The translations under genes and the position numbers were made by a program. A stretch of 64,000 bases of DNA. Origin: Watersipora subatra. Its lineage: Eukaryota > Bryozoa > Gymnolaemata > Cheilostomatida > Watersiporidae. This document shows positions 1 through 10,100 of the stretch, piece after piece. The DNA lies in contig NC_088710.1 of assembly GCF_963576615.1 (NCBI RefSeq), forward strand, positions 20,703,114-20,767,113, read 5' to 3'. Positions within the stretch are counted from its first letter, which is position 1, and the number at the start of each line of letters is the position of its first letter. The notes beneath the pieces are model-generated. The model worked only from the letters and a program-made list of their open reading frames with translations. It was not told the origin of the DNA and did no database searches.

Positions 1-140
1 ATCACCTACATCATCAGTGACTTTTTTGTTAGTTTTGTTTTTGTTATATGATGCTCCTGCCACTTAAATCTTTACCTATTGGTTTTGGAAATTTTACACA
101 CAAATTTTGACAGTGTCGTTGACTTTTTTAGCGTGGCAGC

Positions 141-467
141 ATGGCTGATACAGGCGATGCTGCAAGTCCCAAAAAGGAAAGAGCTCCGCTTGATTGTACA
201 ACAGTAAATATAGTCATCAATAATTCTGGAGATGACTCATCATCACCACAAACCAGTCCCGGTGAGGGCTCACCCTCATCGAAGGGTAAGAGGCCTTCTT
301 TAACTCTGCCGATTCTGCGTGTGGAGCAGTTGAAAGAGGAAGGATTTTCTTCAGGCTCTTCAGCTTACAACAGTGAAGATTCGGAATTCTCAGATACGGA
401 CATCATAAATCGGTTAGGTGAATTCGTCCCGCCAAATGAGGAACTCTCGTTGAAAATAGCGGAACAG
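141..467 (+). CDS. LARP6: LARP6 exon 1
   Basis: Encodes residues 1-109: the Ser/Pro-rich N-terminus and the first helix of the La motif (NEELSLKIAEQ). It ends at GAACAG followed by the donor GTACGT, phase 0. The ORF reads on for 17 codons into the intron, which is not coding. Confidence 0.9.
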
Positions 468-2695
468 GTACGTGCAATCGTATGGCTAGATTTTGTTAAC
501 TCCTTAATTTGCATACTGTAACAAAGATGGAGTCATGTCTCGTGGTAACACTTCGTAAGGAAAATGTCACCTGCCTACAGATTCAGTTTTTGAATATCCT
601 TTTTCTTTGATCCTTTTTAAAATACTTGATACTTTTATTGATATTTGAAAATTAAAATATCTGATTTGATGGAACTAAAAGCTTTGGCTATCAGCAAGTA
701 AATAAGTTGCAACAATATTTAATACTCCTCGAAAATTATGTGCTGCCAAAAACTAGACAAGTTGTAATAGTTATGTACGCGTAGCAATGGTCTCTGCTTA
801 CGCCTGCATCTAGAAATATCATTACAGTAGTTGACCTGCATGTGTATAGGGTTACAAGCATTAGTCATCGTTACGTTAACATCAGTTATCTTCCTACGAC
901 AAACATATTTGTAAACAGTCTGACTTATTTCATCCGTTGACGTTTGCACACTGGCATGCTAGAGGAAATATGACATGTGAAAATGGTCATCACTTGGGGT
1001 TAGGTTATGCTGCCATTTAATGTGGTATAGGTTGTTTGGCCAAGTTTTATAATCATAAAAACGCAGTAGGAGACTAGGAGAAGGCAAACTGAGGCTATGG
1101 GACTAGCCGGTAAACCTAGCTCATTACTTATCGGTGCATTTATGCATAGAATAGATCATTTTTTTAAGTAACAGCAATATCAATGAAACAGCTTTTTTTA
1201 GTTTTTAGTCGAGTGAAGGACTGTTAGCTTGAGTTCCTGTAAAAGTCCTTAAATAGAATAGGCAGCAGACTCGACATCTTTAGTGAGTAGAAAGTCCTTC
1301 GTAAATCCATTAAGGTGATTATTAAATTTCAACTGGCTGTGTGAATGCCCCACAAGTGACTGACTAACCATGCATTGCCCGGTACTTGTTCTGCCTGGCT
1401 GAACCAGCATGGTCTATTTCCTTCGATACTTGGCATGGTCCTCGATACTTATACTAAGACAAATTAATGTTAGGCTTCAACCAGCCGGCTGCTCCCATGA
1501 TAAAGTCACTCACATATTTCCTGATTCTTTTCTATTGTAGATGGATTTCTACTTTTCAGATGCGAATATTCTTAAGGACTCATTCTTGCTCAAGCACGTT
1601 CGCCGCAACAAGGAGGGTTTTGTTAATCTTAAACTCATCACAAGTTTTAAAAAGATGAAAACATTGACGAGAGACTATCGGGTGGTTGCATATAGTCTGA
1701 GACGGCACTCGCAGACACTGATAGTAAATGAAGACGGTAACAAAGCTAAGCGACGGAACCCACTTCCTGACTACGATGAAACGAAGCCATCACGAACTGT
1801 AGTGGCTGTTAATATACCTAACGAAGAAAAGGCTAATATGGAATCCATATCTAGCTTGTTCAAGAGCTGCGGTGAAATCACAATGTTACAAATTCTCAAG
1901 CCCGGGTCGTCTATTCCTCAAGATATAAAGAAGCACTTAAGCAAGCACCCAGAAATATCCAATTCTGTATGCGCTGTAATAGAGTTTGAGAAACACGAAT
2001 ATGCTGCCAAGGCAGTTGCTCTCAGCGAAGGGAAGACGGGCATACAGGTGGCCATGCTCGCCACATCTGCAACCAAAACCAAGGCTGCTGATGATTCAGA
2101 AAGTGACTCGGAGTTTGGTAAAAACAAGAAGCGAAACAAAAAGAAGGCAGTAAGAAGCACTGTGGTTGATCGAGACCGAGAGGGGTTGAGTAGTGGTTCA
2201 GAGGGTGACTTTCTCATGCCTAGACCAAGATCTCGTAACAGCTCTTTTGGCTCGGACAACAGCTATGGTAGGGGTGGTTACCAACGGTCTCTCCTCAGTC
2301 CTACACATGCAGACAAATCGTGGACATCTCCAAATGGCAACTCAATATCCAATCAAAGAAGAAGAAGCATGCCGATGCCGCAGTCACCTCTTGCTGACTC
2401 TTCTAAGAGCTCATCTAAAGCTTCTCCCAAGCCATCACCAAAATCTAGCCCGAGAGCCTCGCCAGAGATGCGTCGGAGGGCTAACTCCGGATCCATGCCC
2501 GCTTCTCCGCCAGAGCCAGGTAGCAGTCCATGGGTACAGCGGCGAATGCAAGCAAGCCGAGAAATGAGTCCACTGGCGAAAGGAGCAAATGGTAAACGAC
2601 TTGAATCGATAATACGAGCTCCACGAGGCCCAGAAGCAGGCAAAGGCTTCTACTGCGGAAAAGGTCGTGGTAAACCTGTGCTGATTGAGTGTTGA
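141..2695 (+). CDS. LARP6: La-related protein 6 (LARP6), two exons, complete
   Basis: Spliced CDS join(141..467, 1541..2695), 493 residues; human LARP6 is about 491. LARP6 family proteins bind RNA (in vertebrates the 5' stem-loop of collagen mRNAs) and act in cytoplasm and nucleus. Order seen: acidic, Ser-rich N-terminus (1-95); La motif at about 99-185 with the hallmark YFSDAN, FLLKHV and LTRD stretches; an RRM-like domain at about 193-285 (VVAVNIP, ILKPG, CAVIEFE); a basic patch near 290-310; a long Ser/Pro-rich tail; and a C-terminal SUZ-C/LSA-type motif RAPRGPEAGKGF at about 470. The start ATG has a good Kozak context (GCAGCATGG). The donor at 468 is GTACGT and the acceptor before 1541 is TTCTATTGTAG; both exons stay in phase 0. 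The La motif is split by the intron. The identification is firm; the RNA target is not inferable. Confidence 0.95.
468..1540 (+). other. LARP6 intron 1
   Basis: AT-rich intron of 1073 bp with canonical GT and AG ends. I see no RNA gene, transposon end or tandem array in it. Confidence 0.75.
1541..2695 (+). CDS. LARP6: LARP6 exon 2 (terminal)
   Basis: Encodes residues 110-493: the rest of the La motif, the RRM, the Ser/Pro-rich tail and the SUZ-C motif, ending in TGA. The last exon is unusually long for a metazoan coding exon. Confidence 0.93.
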   Translation: MDFYFSDANILKDSFLLKHVRRNKEGFVNLKLITSFKKMKTLTRDYRVVAYSLRRHSQTLIVNEDGNKAKRRNPLPDYDETKPSRTVVAVNIPNEEKANMESISSLFKSCGEITMLQILKPGSSIPQDIKKHLSKHPEISNSVCAVIEFEKHEYAAKAVALSEGKTGIQVAMLATSATKTKAADDSESDSEFGKNKKRNKKKAVRSTVVDRDREGLSSGSEGDFLMPRPRSRNSSFGSDNSYGRGGYQRSLLSPTHADKSWTSPNGNSISNQRRRSMPMPQSPLADSSKSSSKASPKPSPKSSPRASPEMRRRANSGSMPASPPEPGSSPWVQRRMQASREMSPLAKGANGKRLESIIRAPRGPEAGKGFYCGKGRGKPVLIEC

Positions 2696-2893
2696 CATAC
2701 TTGAATCGGAGGAGGCGGTGCAATGTGTATATCATGCCAGTCTTGTATATGCTAAATTATCTCAATTTATTATGATCTGTACAGCTTGTTGCATCAAAAT
2801 CCAATTATGTTTTTAGACTCAGTTGTATTTTAAATGACCATAGAGTTGAGTTAACTATGCACTGCGTAGCATTTTATGGTGGCTTTAATGGTG

Positions 2894-2899
2894 AATAAA
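2894..2899 (+). terminator. LARP6 polyadenylation signal (candidate)
   Basis: First AATAAA hexamer downstream of the LARP6 stop, about 200 nt into the 3' UTR. The cleavage site is not visible. Confidence 0.5.
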
Positions 2900-4384
2900 A
2901 TAATAATATGTTTGTCAAAGTAATCGCTGATCAGCCCACCCATTAGAATTACAAGCAATCAGTTCCACGCCCTTCCTATCTAGTTTTTGCACACGTTTGA
3001 GCTAGTCAGTAACTGGTAGTTTCTCAAGATTTGTGCTGTTTACGTATTGTCAATCATCCGGCTATAATCTAAAGCAATTACAGATTAATTTGCTCGCAGT
3101 GCCAGCCTGCGCATTGCTCTTGCTGTTACAACTAGCAGTAGTAGGCTACCTGTCCATCCGGCTTGCAAAGCTGCCTGCACACTCGGCGGTCCCCTATCCT
3201 ACATAAATCTCGCCGGCATGTGTTAATTCTGTGTCACATTCCTAACGTATTCGTTGCAGTACAGTTTGGTAATAAGTGTTTGGATTGTCATGCCATAAAC
3301 TCAGGAATTTATGTCATTGAGGACAACATGAAGGGTTTTTGGTTTTACAACAATCTGCATCAACATTTTGCAATGTTAGGCCAATTGGTGGATTAGTAGG
3401 CAGTGCAGCATTTAGCTCTGAAGGTTTTAAAATAACCAATGAGCAAAAAGTGTGTAATATAGCTTTTGCATTACAAAACATTGCGTAATAAAAATTTTCT
3501 GGCTTGTCATTTGGGAATGATTTGATTCTCTGGCAGCAGACATTGTTGATACACATTGGCTGAGACCTGAATGTCAACAGGGAAAAAAAGATGTTCGTTT
3601 GTAAAATTCTTTCAACATTTCCTGTTGATCAGCTCACTGAGGCTCAAGTGAATATGATATACTACTAGTCCACCCTAGTTATAGATGAGCAATATGTAAA
3701 ATTCTGGTGGATAACACTTCATAACTATCAAAATGAAACCCATAATCTCGCATTTACAGACAAATCTACTCTTCTTCGTAAAACACTATAAAAATCAAAC
3801 TAAACACTAACGCTTATAAAATATTGCATGTTTACACAGTAGTACAGCTGAGAAGATGACAATTTAATTTCTAGACAAGTAAACAGGCGTTATAATACCT
3901 CCGGCAGGATTAACAAAGAGCTCTATAAATAGCTATTTATATCAGTAATTATCCTGTTCAAGAATTGATAGCACAAAAAATGTATGTGTATCGATTTAGT
4001 TTGGTATTTTAATTATCTTTTGGATGTGTTATCTTAAGCTCTCGGCTTGTTAATCTCTGGAGTTAAGCATCGACATAAATTAGCCTTAAATGGAGCTGTT
4101 CTAATACTTAAGCATTCCTGAGACAGGCTGGAGCTAGACACACCCACAAAAATGGTAAATATAGCAAATGTGGAATTGATAGATATTTTCGGCCAGCCGT
4201 AAAAATTGACATAAATATCTTGAATTGCCAGGGTTTACTATTTCATCTGCTTCTGTGCAGGTTTGACATTGTGGTTTTTTTTGCTTAAACTTTGTCAGGT
4301 ACAGCCTCTGCCACAAAAAGCTTTACAGTTGAAAAGAATTCTCAACTTGTTCATTCCGTAAGTTAATTTGATAACTTATTGTTT

Positions 4385-4555
4385 TTTCAGCAAATGCCGG
4401 ACATAGCTGTTTGTTTCATTTGCGTAATTGGAAATATACATGATATAAAATATGGTGCATGTATAGAGGTACATATTAAAACATGTTGCTTGTTTTTTCC
4501 TTTTCATGTAGCCTTTTACATCATAACTAGCCGAGGTTCAGCCTCAGGGTTGATA
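4385..4555. repeat. Direct repeat copy 1 (unclassified)
   Basis: Imperfect copy of 4955-5108. Both begin CAG(c/a)AAATGCC(g/a)GACATAG, share AATTGGAAATATA, then ACATGTTGCTTGTTTT and finally AACTAGCC(g/a)AGGTTCA. Probably an old dispersed or tandem duplication; class unknown. Confidence 0.6.
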
Positions 4556-4954
4556 CTCTGAAAAAAATACCCACCTGGCTAGGCCCAGACTTGAATATTG
4601 TATCCCCAATCATCTGGTTGGTCAATTTGAAATACATCCCCTAAACGCTGGGAGTTTCCTAGGGGGCGCTCAGGTTCCACGCCCCATTTTATCTGTTGAT
4701 GAGATATCTACATAAATCGGCCTGCTGGTGAATTTAGCTTGTTCTTGACCTCAAAATCACCATTGAACAGTGTGAAGAAAGCTATGAGAAACATGGGCCC
4801 TCTCACTGGCTTGACTGTGAAAACCCCCCTAAAGTAGCAAATTCACTGACAGTGCTCCATGATCTGAAAACCCTCTAAAACGTGATTTTGGGCCGAGCCT
4901 TTTGGGGGAGTACCAACCCTGGTGGTTCAGCTAGCAATCTTTAGAAAAATTTTC

Positions 4955-5108
4955 AGAAAATGCCAGACATAGATATTGTTTTGATTGCATAATTGGAAAT
5001 ATAAACAATTTAAAATACAGTATAAAGGTTCGTATAAAAAACATGTTGCTTGTTTTGGTCCTCTTTTAGTCTTTTACTGCCTAACTAGCCAAGGTTCAAC
5101 TAGCAATC
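4955..5108. repeat. Direct repeat copy 2 (unclassified)
   Basis: Partner of 4385-4555, same orientation, about 570 bp downstream. It is followed by a reversed tRNA-like segment with a B-box-like stretch near 5160. Confidence 0.6.
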
Positions 5109-5616
5109 TTTACTACAAGAAGAGCCACGGTTGGAGGTTGAAAAAACATGCATCGTATAGAATTCAACTCCCAACTTTTAGCATGGTAGGCCATCACTCC
5201 AACAACTGCGCAATTGACCTTCATACGGGTATGAATACTTGTACATGTAATTATTCTCCGTGCTTTACTGACAACACCTGACAATCTTTCTCGGCTCATT
5301 AGACTGCTAGGGTACTAGTAACTAATAACAGTGGCTGTTTTGAGCGAATTTACCTTTAGTAACAAGAGCTTTATTATCTATTAAAAAACCTCTTTGTTTC
5401 AAAAATTTTATAAGGCATGCTTAGATACTTTACAGTCTTACGTAACAAATGAATGAATGCGGAATTGAAATTCCAACCTACCATATGTCCTTATTTATGA
5501 TTATTACCGTTTGTTGAGCTATCATGAACACGGTATGAGCATTTCGAGCTTTTAATATTTTAAAGATTAGTAAAGACAAAATCCAATCAGATCTGTTGTC
5601 CCTAGACTTGTTTTCC

Positions 5617-5855
5617 GATCTGCCATATATCGACAGGATCTGCCATATATCGACAGGATCTGCCATATATCGACAGGTTCTGCCATATCGACAGGTTCTG
5701 CCATATATCGACAGGATCTGCCATATATCGACAGGTTCTGCCATATCGACAGGTTCTGCCATATATCGACAGGATCTGCCATATATCGACAGGTTCTGCC
5801 ATATCGACAGGTTCTGCCATATATCGACAGGTTCTGCCATATATCGACAGGTTCT
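5617..5855. repeat. Minisatellite, 20/18-bp units
   Basis: About twelve units alternate between a 20-bp form (GATCTGCCATATATCGACAG and its GTTCTG variant) and an 18-bp form lacking the second AT (GTTCTGCCATATCGACAG). Stop-free frames on both strands are by-products of the period. Confidence 0.95.
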
Positions 5856-7052
5856 AATGAAGATGTTCAGGTTATTAATAACCAATACTAAGTTTATTTT
5901 ATTATTTTTCGATTGTTTATTTACTTTCATGCTTTTTGTGAATAGACAGTAAACTATGGTGATTTACACTACATGAATAAATGTTACACTGCGCCATCAA
6001 GAAGGTTAAGTTTTGATTTTGCCACTATTTTACAAGCCGTTTTACTCCAAATCTTTCTCTGCTTTAGTCAGAAGAGTTTAGTATAAATTACTGCTAATAT
6101 AAGCATAGGTTAGCGATAGCCAGAAGGTAGCGAGCATGTCCATCACAAAAATTTTCCATACTAGCATTGTTCAATTCTCTTAGGACCAACGTATGATGCG
6201 ACAAGACTAAATAATTGGAGTTGTTTCACTAATGTAATTAATAGTTACAAATTATGCATTAATGTGGTGGTTTCACTATGTACCTAATGCCGTTGTTGAG
6301 TGTGCTTTCACTTCTATAGTTAGTAAGGATTACTCAGATTGGTTCTCAGCCAATAGCCAGCCACCAGTTTGTTTTGGTAAAACACAAGTACAAAGGAAGA
6401 AGCGTAACGGATGATGAAACTAATGCGTTTTGATTGATTAATATTGGTTATTGCCTGTAAAAATATAAGCCTTGGTATGTATACAAAAGCGCGTACACAT
6501 GGTATAAAAATAAAAAGTCAGAAATAAGGCTAAGTACATAAGCAATACAATATACCTATGTTCATGAGATAGCTGCGTGTATGACATACTGTGAGTGTAT
6601 GAATGCCATTATATGTAATTCTGTCACTAATTCGTAATGTCCGTACAGCTTAATATGTAAGTTGTAGAAACCAATCAGTCAATCATTGTATGCAGCAATT
6701 GAATCCTACAATGGCAGCATTTTGAACAATTAAATCTCAAATTATATTTTCCAAAAAAGATTTGAGACAAAATGTCATAGCATATAGGTATTGCTATATT
6801 ATACCATAGCAATTTATTAGCAATAAATGTAACTTAATTTACGTTAGGTCTAAATTTTTGTTAATAAATCTTATGATGTTGTACTTTGCGGCTAGTGTAA
6901 CAGTGTACATGTGCATATTAATATCGTAAAATAAAGCTGCTCAATTTAACCCCTTGCGAAATTTGTTCAAGGGAACTTTGTTCAAGCGAACTTTTTTAAT
7001 TGCATGTAACCGAAGTTGTGTCCCCTTAACTTGATTACTAAGCGAATTCAAC

Positions 7053-7069
7053 CACGTGACGTTCATGTG
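7053..7069. promoter_or_regulatory. E-box and CRE-like cluster upstream of GALK2
   Basis: The stretch CACGTGACGTTCATGTG overlaps a palindromic E-box (CACGTG), a CRE half-site (TGACGT) and a second E-box-like CATGTG. It ends 61 bp before the GALK2 ATG, where a core promoter or 5' UTR is expected. Function is inferred from motif match only. Confidence 0.35.
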
Positions 7070-7129
7070 ACAGTTTCACTCCTCAATGGATTAACCTTTT
7101 CAAACTGATATTTAGTGTTTATTTTAGCC

Positions 7130-7179
7130 ATGTCGGTTCTTAGTCCTCCTGTGTATGACATTCCTTCAGAAGACCAAGG
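7130..7179 (+). CDS. GALK2: GALK2 exon 1
   Basis: Encodes [16 protein letters not shown] plus two bases of the next codon. The ATG follows TTAGCC. The donor is GTAAAA. The N-terminus is poorly conserved in the family, so the start rests on phase and promoter position. Confidence 0.65.
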
Positions 7180-10100
7180 GTAAAAAATAGTTAAATATTT
7201 GTTAGCTAGCAAGTTGTAAATCAATAAAAAGTAAATCCTTTCAACTATTTTGCTGCCGGCTCTATGTTGCTTTCAAAACTGATCTAGCCAATACGTCGCC
7301 GTACATGTTGATTAGGCTAACATGATGCCCTGTGTTAAATTATCTGATGCAAAAATTTTCAAATAAATAAATAAGAGTTGATGATTTGTCCGACGCTTTT
7401 AGTAACGTAAGCATTTCGAGCCCGACTGGAGATTCTGCCAGTCTGCAAGATTTGTGCTTAATCTAACATGAATTTGGTGTTCACTGATATCTTTGCGATG
7501 CTTATTGTAAAAATAACTGACTGATATGTTAACTTGTTTTTCATATTGAATATGATTTTTGCTAAATCTATACAGAGAAGTGTTAGAAGCTGGGTAAGTA
7601 CTTTTTCATCATGGCTGTCAATATTGGTTGAATTTTTACAGCCCCTTTGCAGATTTCACAAAATCATAGCATGTATTTTACATGATGCCAATAAACTTGC
7701 TTGTATTTAGTTCAGATAGAATGACTGCTACTTTACGGAAGAAGCAAACAGTCAATTCATTCAAACTAACATGGTTGTACAACCAAGTGCAAGCTAGGCC
7801 TACCTTTTTTCTTATTAAAATTTACTTTATGGTTCATAATTTGTCTTGCAACTTCTGATTTTATTGTGGATGACTTTTACGAAAATAGTTTTTCATTTCT
7901 TTTGTAGGGTGGAGGATCTTGTTGGTGTCTTCGAAAAGAAGTTTGGAAGTAAACCATCTTTTATATCTCGTGCTCCAGGACGTGTCAATTTAATAGGTAA
8001 AATTAGTCTCTAACAAGTTTATTGTAGGCCTACCCCAAAATCTGTTACGGAGCAAAGCAAGCAATTTTGTTTTAAGATGTTCAAAAGTAAAATATATGGC
8101 GAAATTTTGTGAATACTTGTAGGTGAGCATATAGACTACATGGGGTATGGTGTCCTTCCTATGGCGATTGAACAGGATGTTATGGTAGCAGGACGCACTA
8201 ACAATCTCTCTCTTCTTCGGCTATCAAATGTTGATGATGAGTACAAGTAAGCTTAGTGACCTTGTTTGACATCGGCGGTTTTAATACCTTCCATTGCTGG
8301 TATTATGTTGTGAAGCTCACCTTAAACTCGAAGTTGGTTTCTCTTGAGCCAGGCATGAATCTAACACTGAAGTAAACAGATAACTTCTCTCTTGTTCTTG
8401 CCTTTTTCTTCTCTCTTCGGATGTCTTAGCAGCGCCAACCTGATCCAGTTGGTCATCCCCACGCTATCACTGTTTTTAACTGATTCAAGAATTCTTAGAT
8501 TACACTACAGCTGCTGCCTGAGAAAAGTCATGCGATTGCTTGATTTTATTTCGAACATTTATTTTATTATTATTTCATAATATTATTTTTCGGGCATTTT
8601 ATATCGGGTTTGTTTTTGTTACATTAACAGTTTTACTCAAAAAAATTAGTAAATATGTCAAAAAGAACTTGTGATTAGATTATTGGGTTATGTTCATATT
8701 GAAATGGTCACACATATGTTCAGGTTCTGCATTCACTCCTTGTTTCTAGTCATATCGCAGTAGTTACTTGTCACTAGCAGTCGCTTGTAGTCTAATTATG
8801 CGTCTCTACTTGTGCGCCTTTAGTCATTGCTTTTTTGTGGTCAGAAAGTATCATATGTCACGTCTAGTCAACGAGGAAGTCTCTAATCCTGACTTGTTGT
8901 ACTAACATATCTGTGGTCACCACCAATTTTTAGTAATGCCTGAGTGAGTACTTGCGGGTGTGCTTACGGAGTACAGGAACTGCAAAGAATAAAATGTCCA
9001 CAACTATTAACCTGCAGCTAATAATTATAAGCAGACGAGTGATAAGGGCACAGTGATTACAGTGATTCATAGACTGCTGTTTTTCTGTCTAACCAAGGGA
9101 GTTTCTTATGCCGACCTTTTAGATCCTTATTCATCCTGATTGGTCCGTTCCAAAAGGCTTTTTGCAAAGCTTTTTACTTATCCTAATCTACTTTGGTACA
9201 ACGGATTATTTAATGTGTCGTTTTAATTACCATGTCTAGCATTTTGTCTCATTGTTAGTATTTTGTAATACCTTAGCTGCACTGCATCTCTAAAATCTCT
9301 GCATTTCTAAAAGGTGTTTACTTCATTTCTGTTATACTATTGATTTGTCTCTAGTTATATCTGGCCATATCTTTTCTGATAGCTGAAGGTTTTATTTATT
9401 TAACCAGTATTTTAGGTCCCGTATTCTGTTAGTATAGCTATAACAACAGTTAGTATAGCTATAACAACAGTTAGTATAGCTATAACAACAGTTAGTATAG
9501 CTATAACAACAGTTGTAACTTACCCAGGCTATAACAACAGTTGTAACTTACCCAGGCTATAACAACAGTTGTAACTTACCCAGGCAGTCTTGTGTGAAAT
9601 TGTCTGGTGTGTCAATAAAGCACAAAGAATAAGTACATGTACAATAAATCCAAAACATGCAAGGTGAATGATTGGCACAGGTGGTACCATGCCGGGCGGC
9701 AGAGCCAAAAGTTGCGGGTTCAAATCCTATGTAACGCATTATTTTCCCAACTTCCAATCGCTGCTTCATGGACAGGCTCTCATTATAGTAAAGGTTGATG
9801 AAGGATATTACAAGTGAGTCCTATGTAAAAGCTTTTCTATCAGTGCTGGTCACATGATCTGACTGACTTTCAGGAGCTATGAATGTTCCTCAGCAATAGA
9901 CAGCTTGGCTATAGACAGGTCAGCTCCCAAGTGGCATCATTATGTCCTCTGTGGTTTCTTGGGCATAGTTGAGAAATTCAGCGTGCCTTTGAACATGAGG
10001 ATGGGCATGGATCTCGTAATATGCGGAAGAGTTCCTCCTAGTGCTGGGCTCTCTTCTTCTAGCGCCCTTGTATCTGCCTCAGCACTCATCACCTACCAGC

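Larger units (their letters stand above)
2920..7129. other. LARP6-GALK2 intergenic region
   Basis: About 4.2 kb without a convincing gene. It holds a diverged direct repeat (4385-4555 and 4955-5108), a reversed tRNA-like segment near 5145-5215, a minisatellite (5617-5855), and the presumed GALK2 promoter at its right end. ORFs here are short and resemble no family I know. Confidence 0.7.

Noticed and set aside
5478-5952. ORFs over the 5.6-kb minisatellite
   Set aside because: Produced by the 20/18-bp period on both strands.
9660-9740. Functional tRNA gene
   Set aside because: Good B box, but no closed cloverleaf or acceptor stem by eye; treated as a SINE head.
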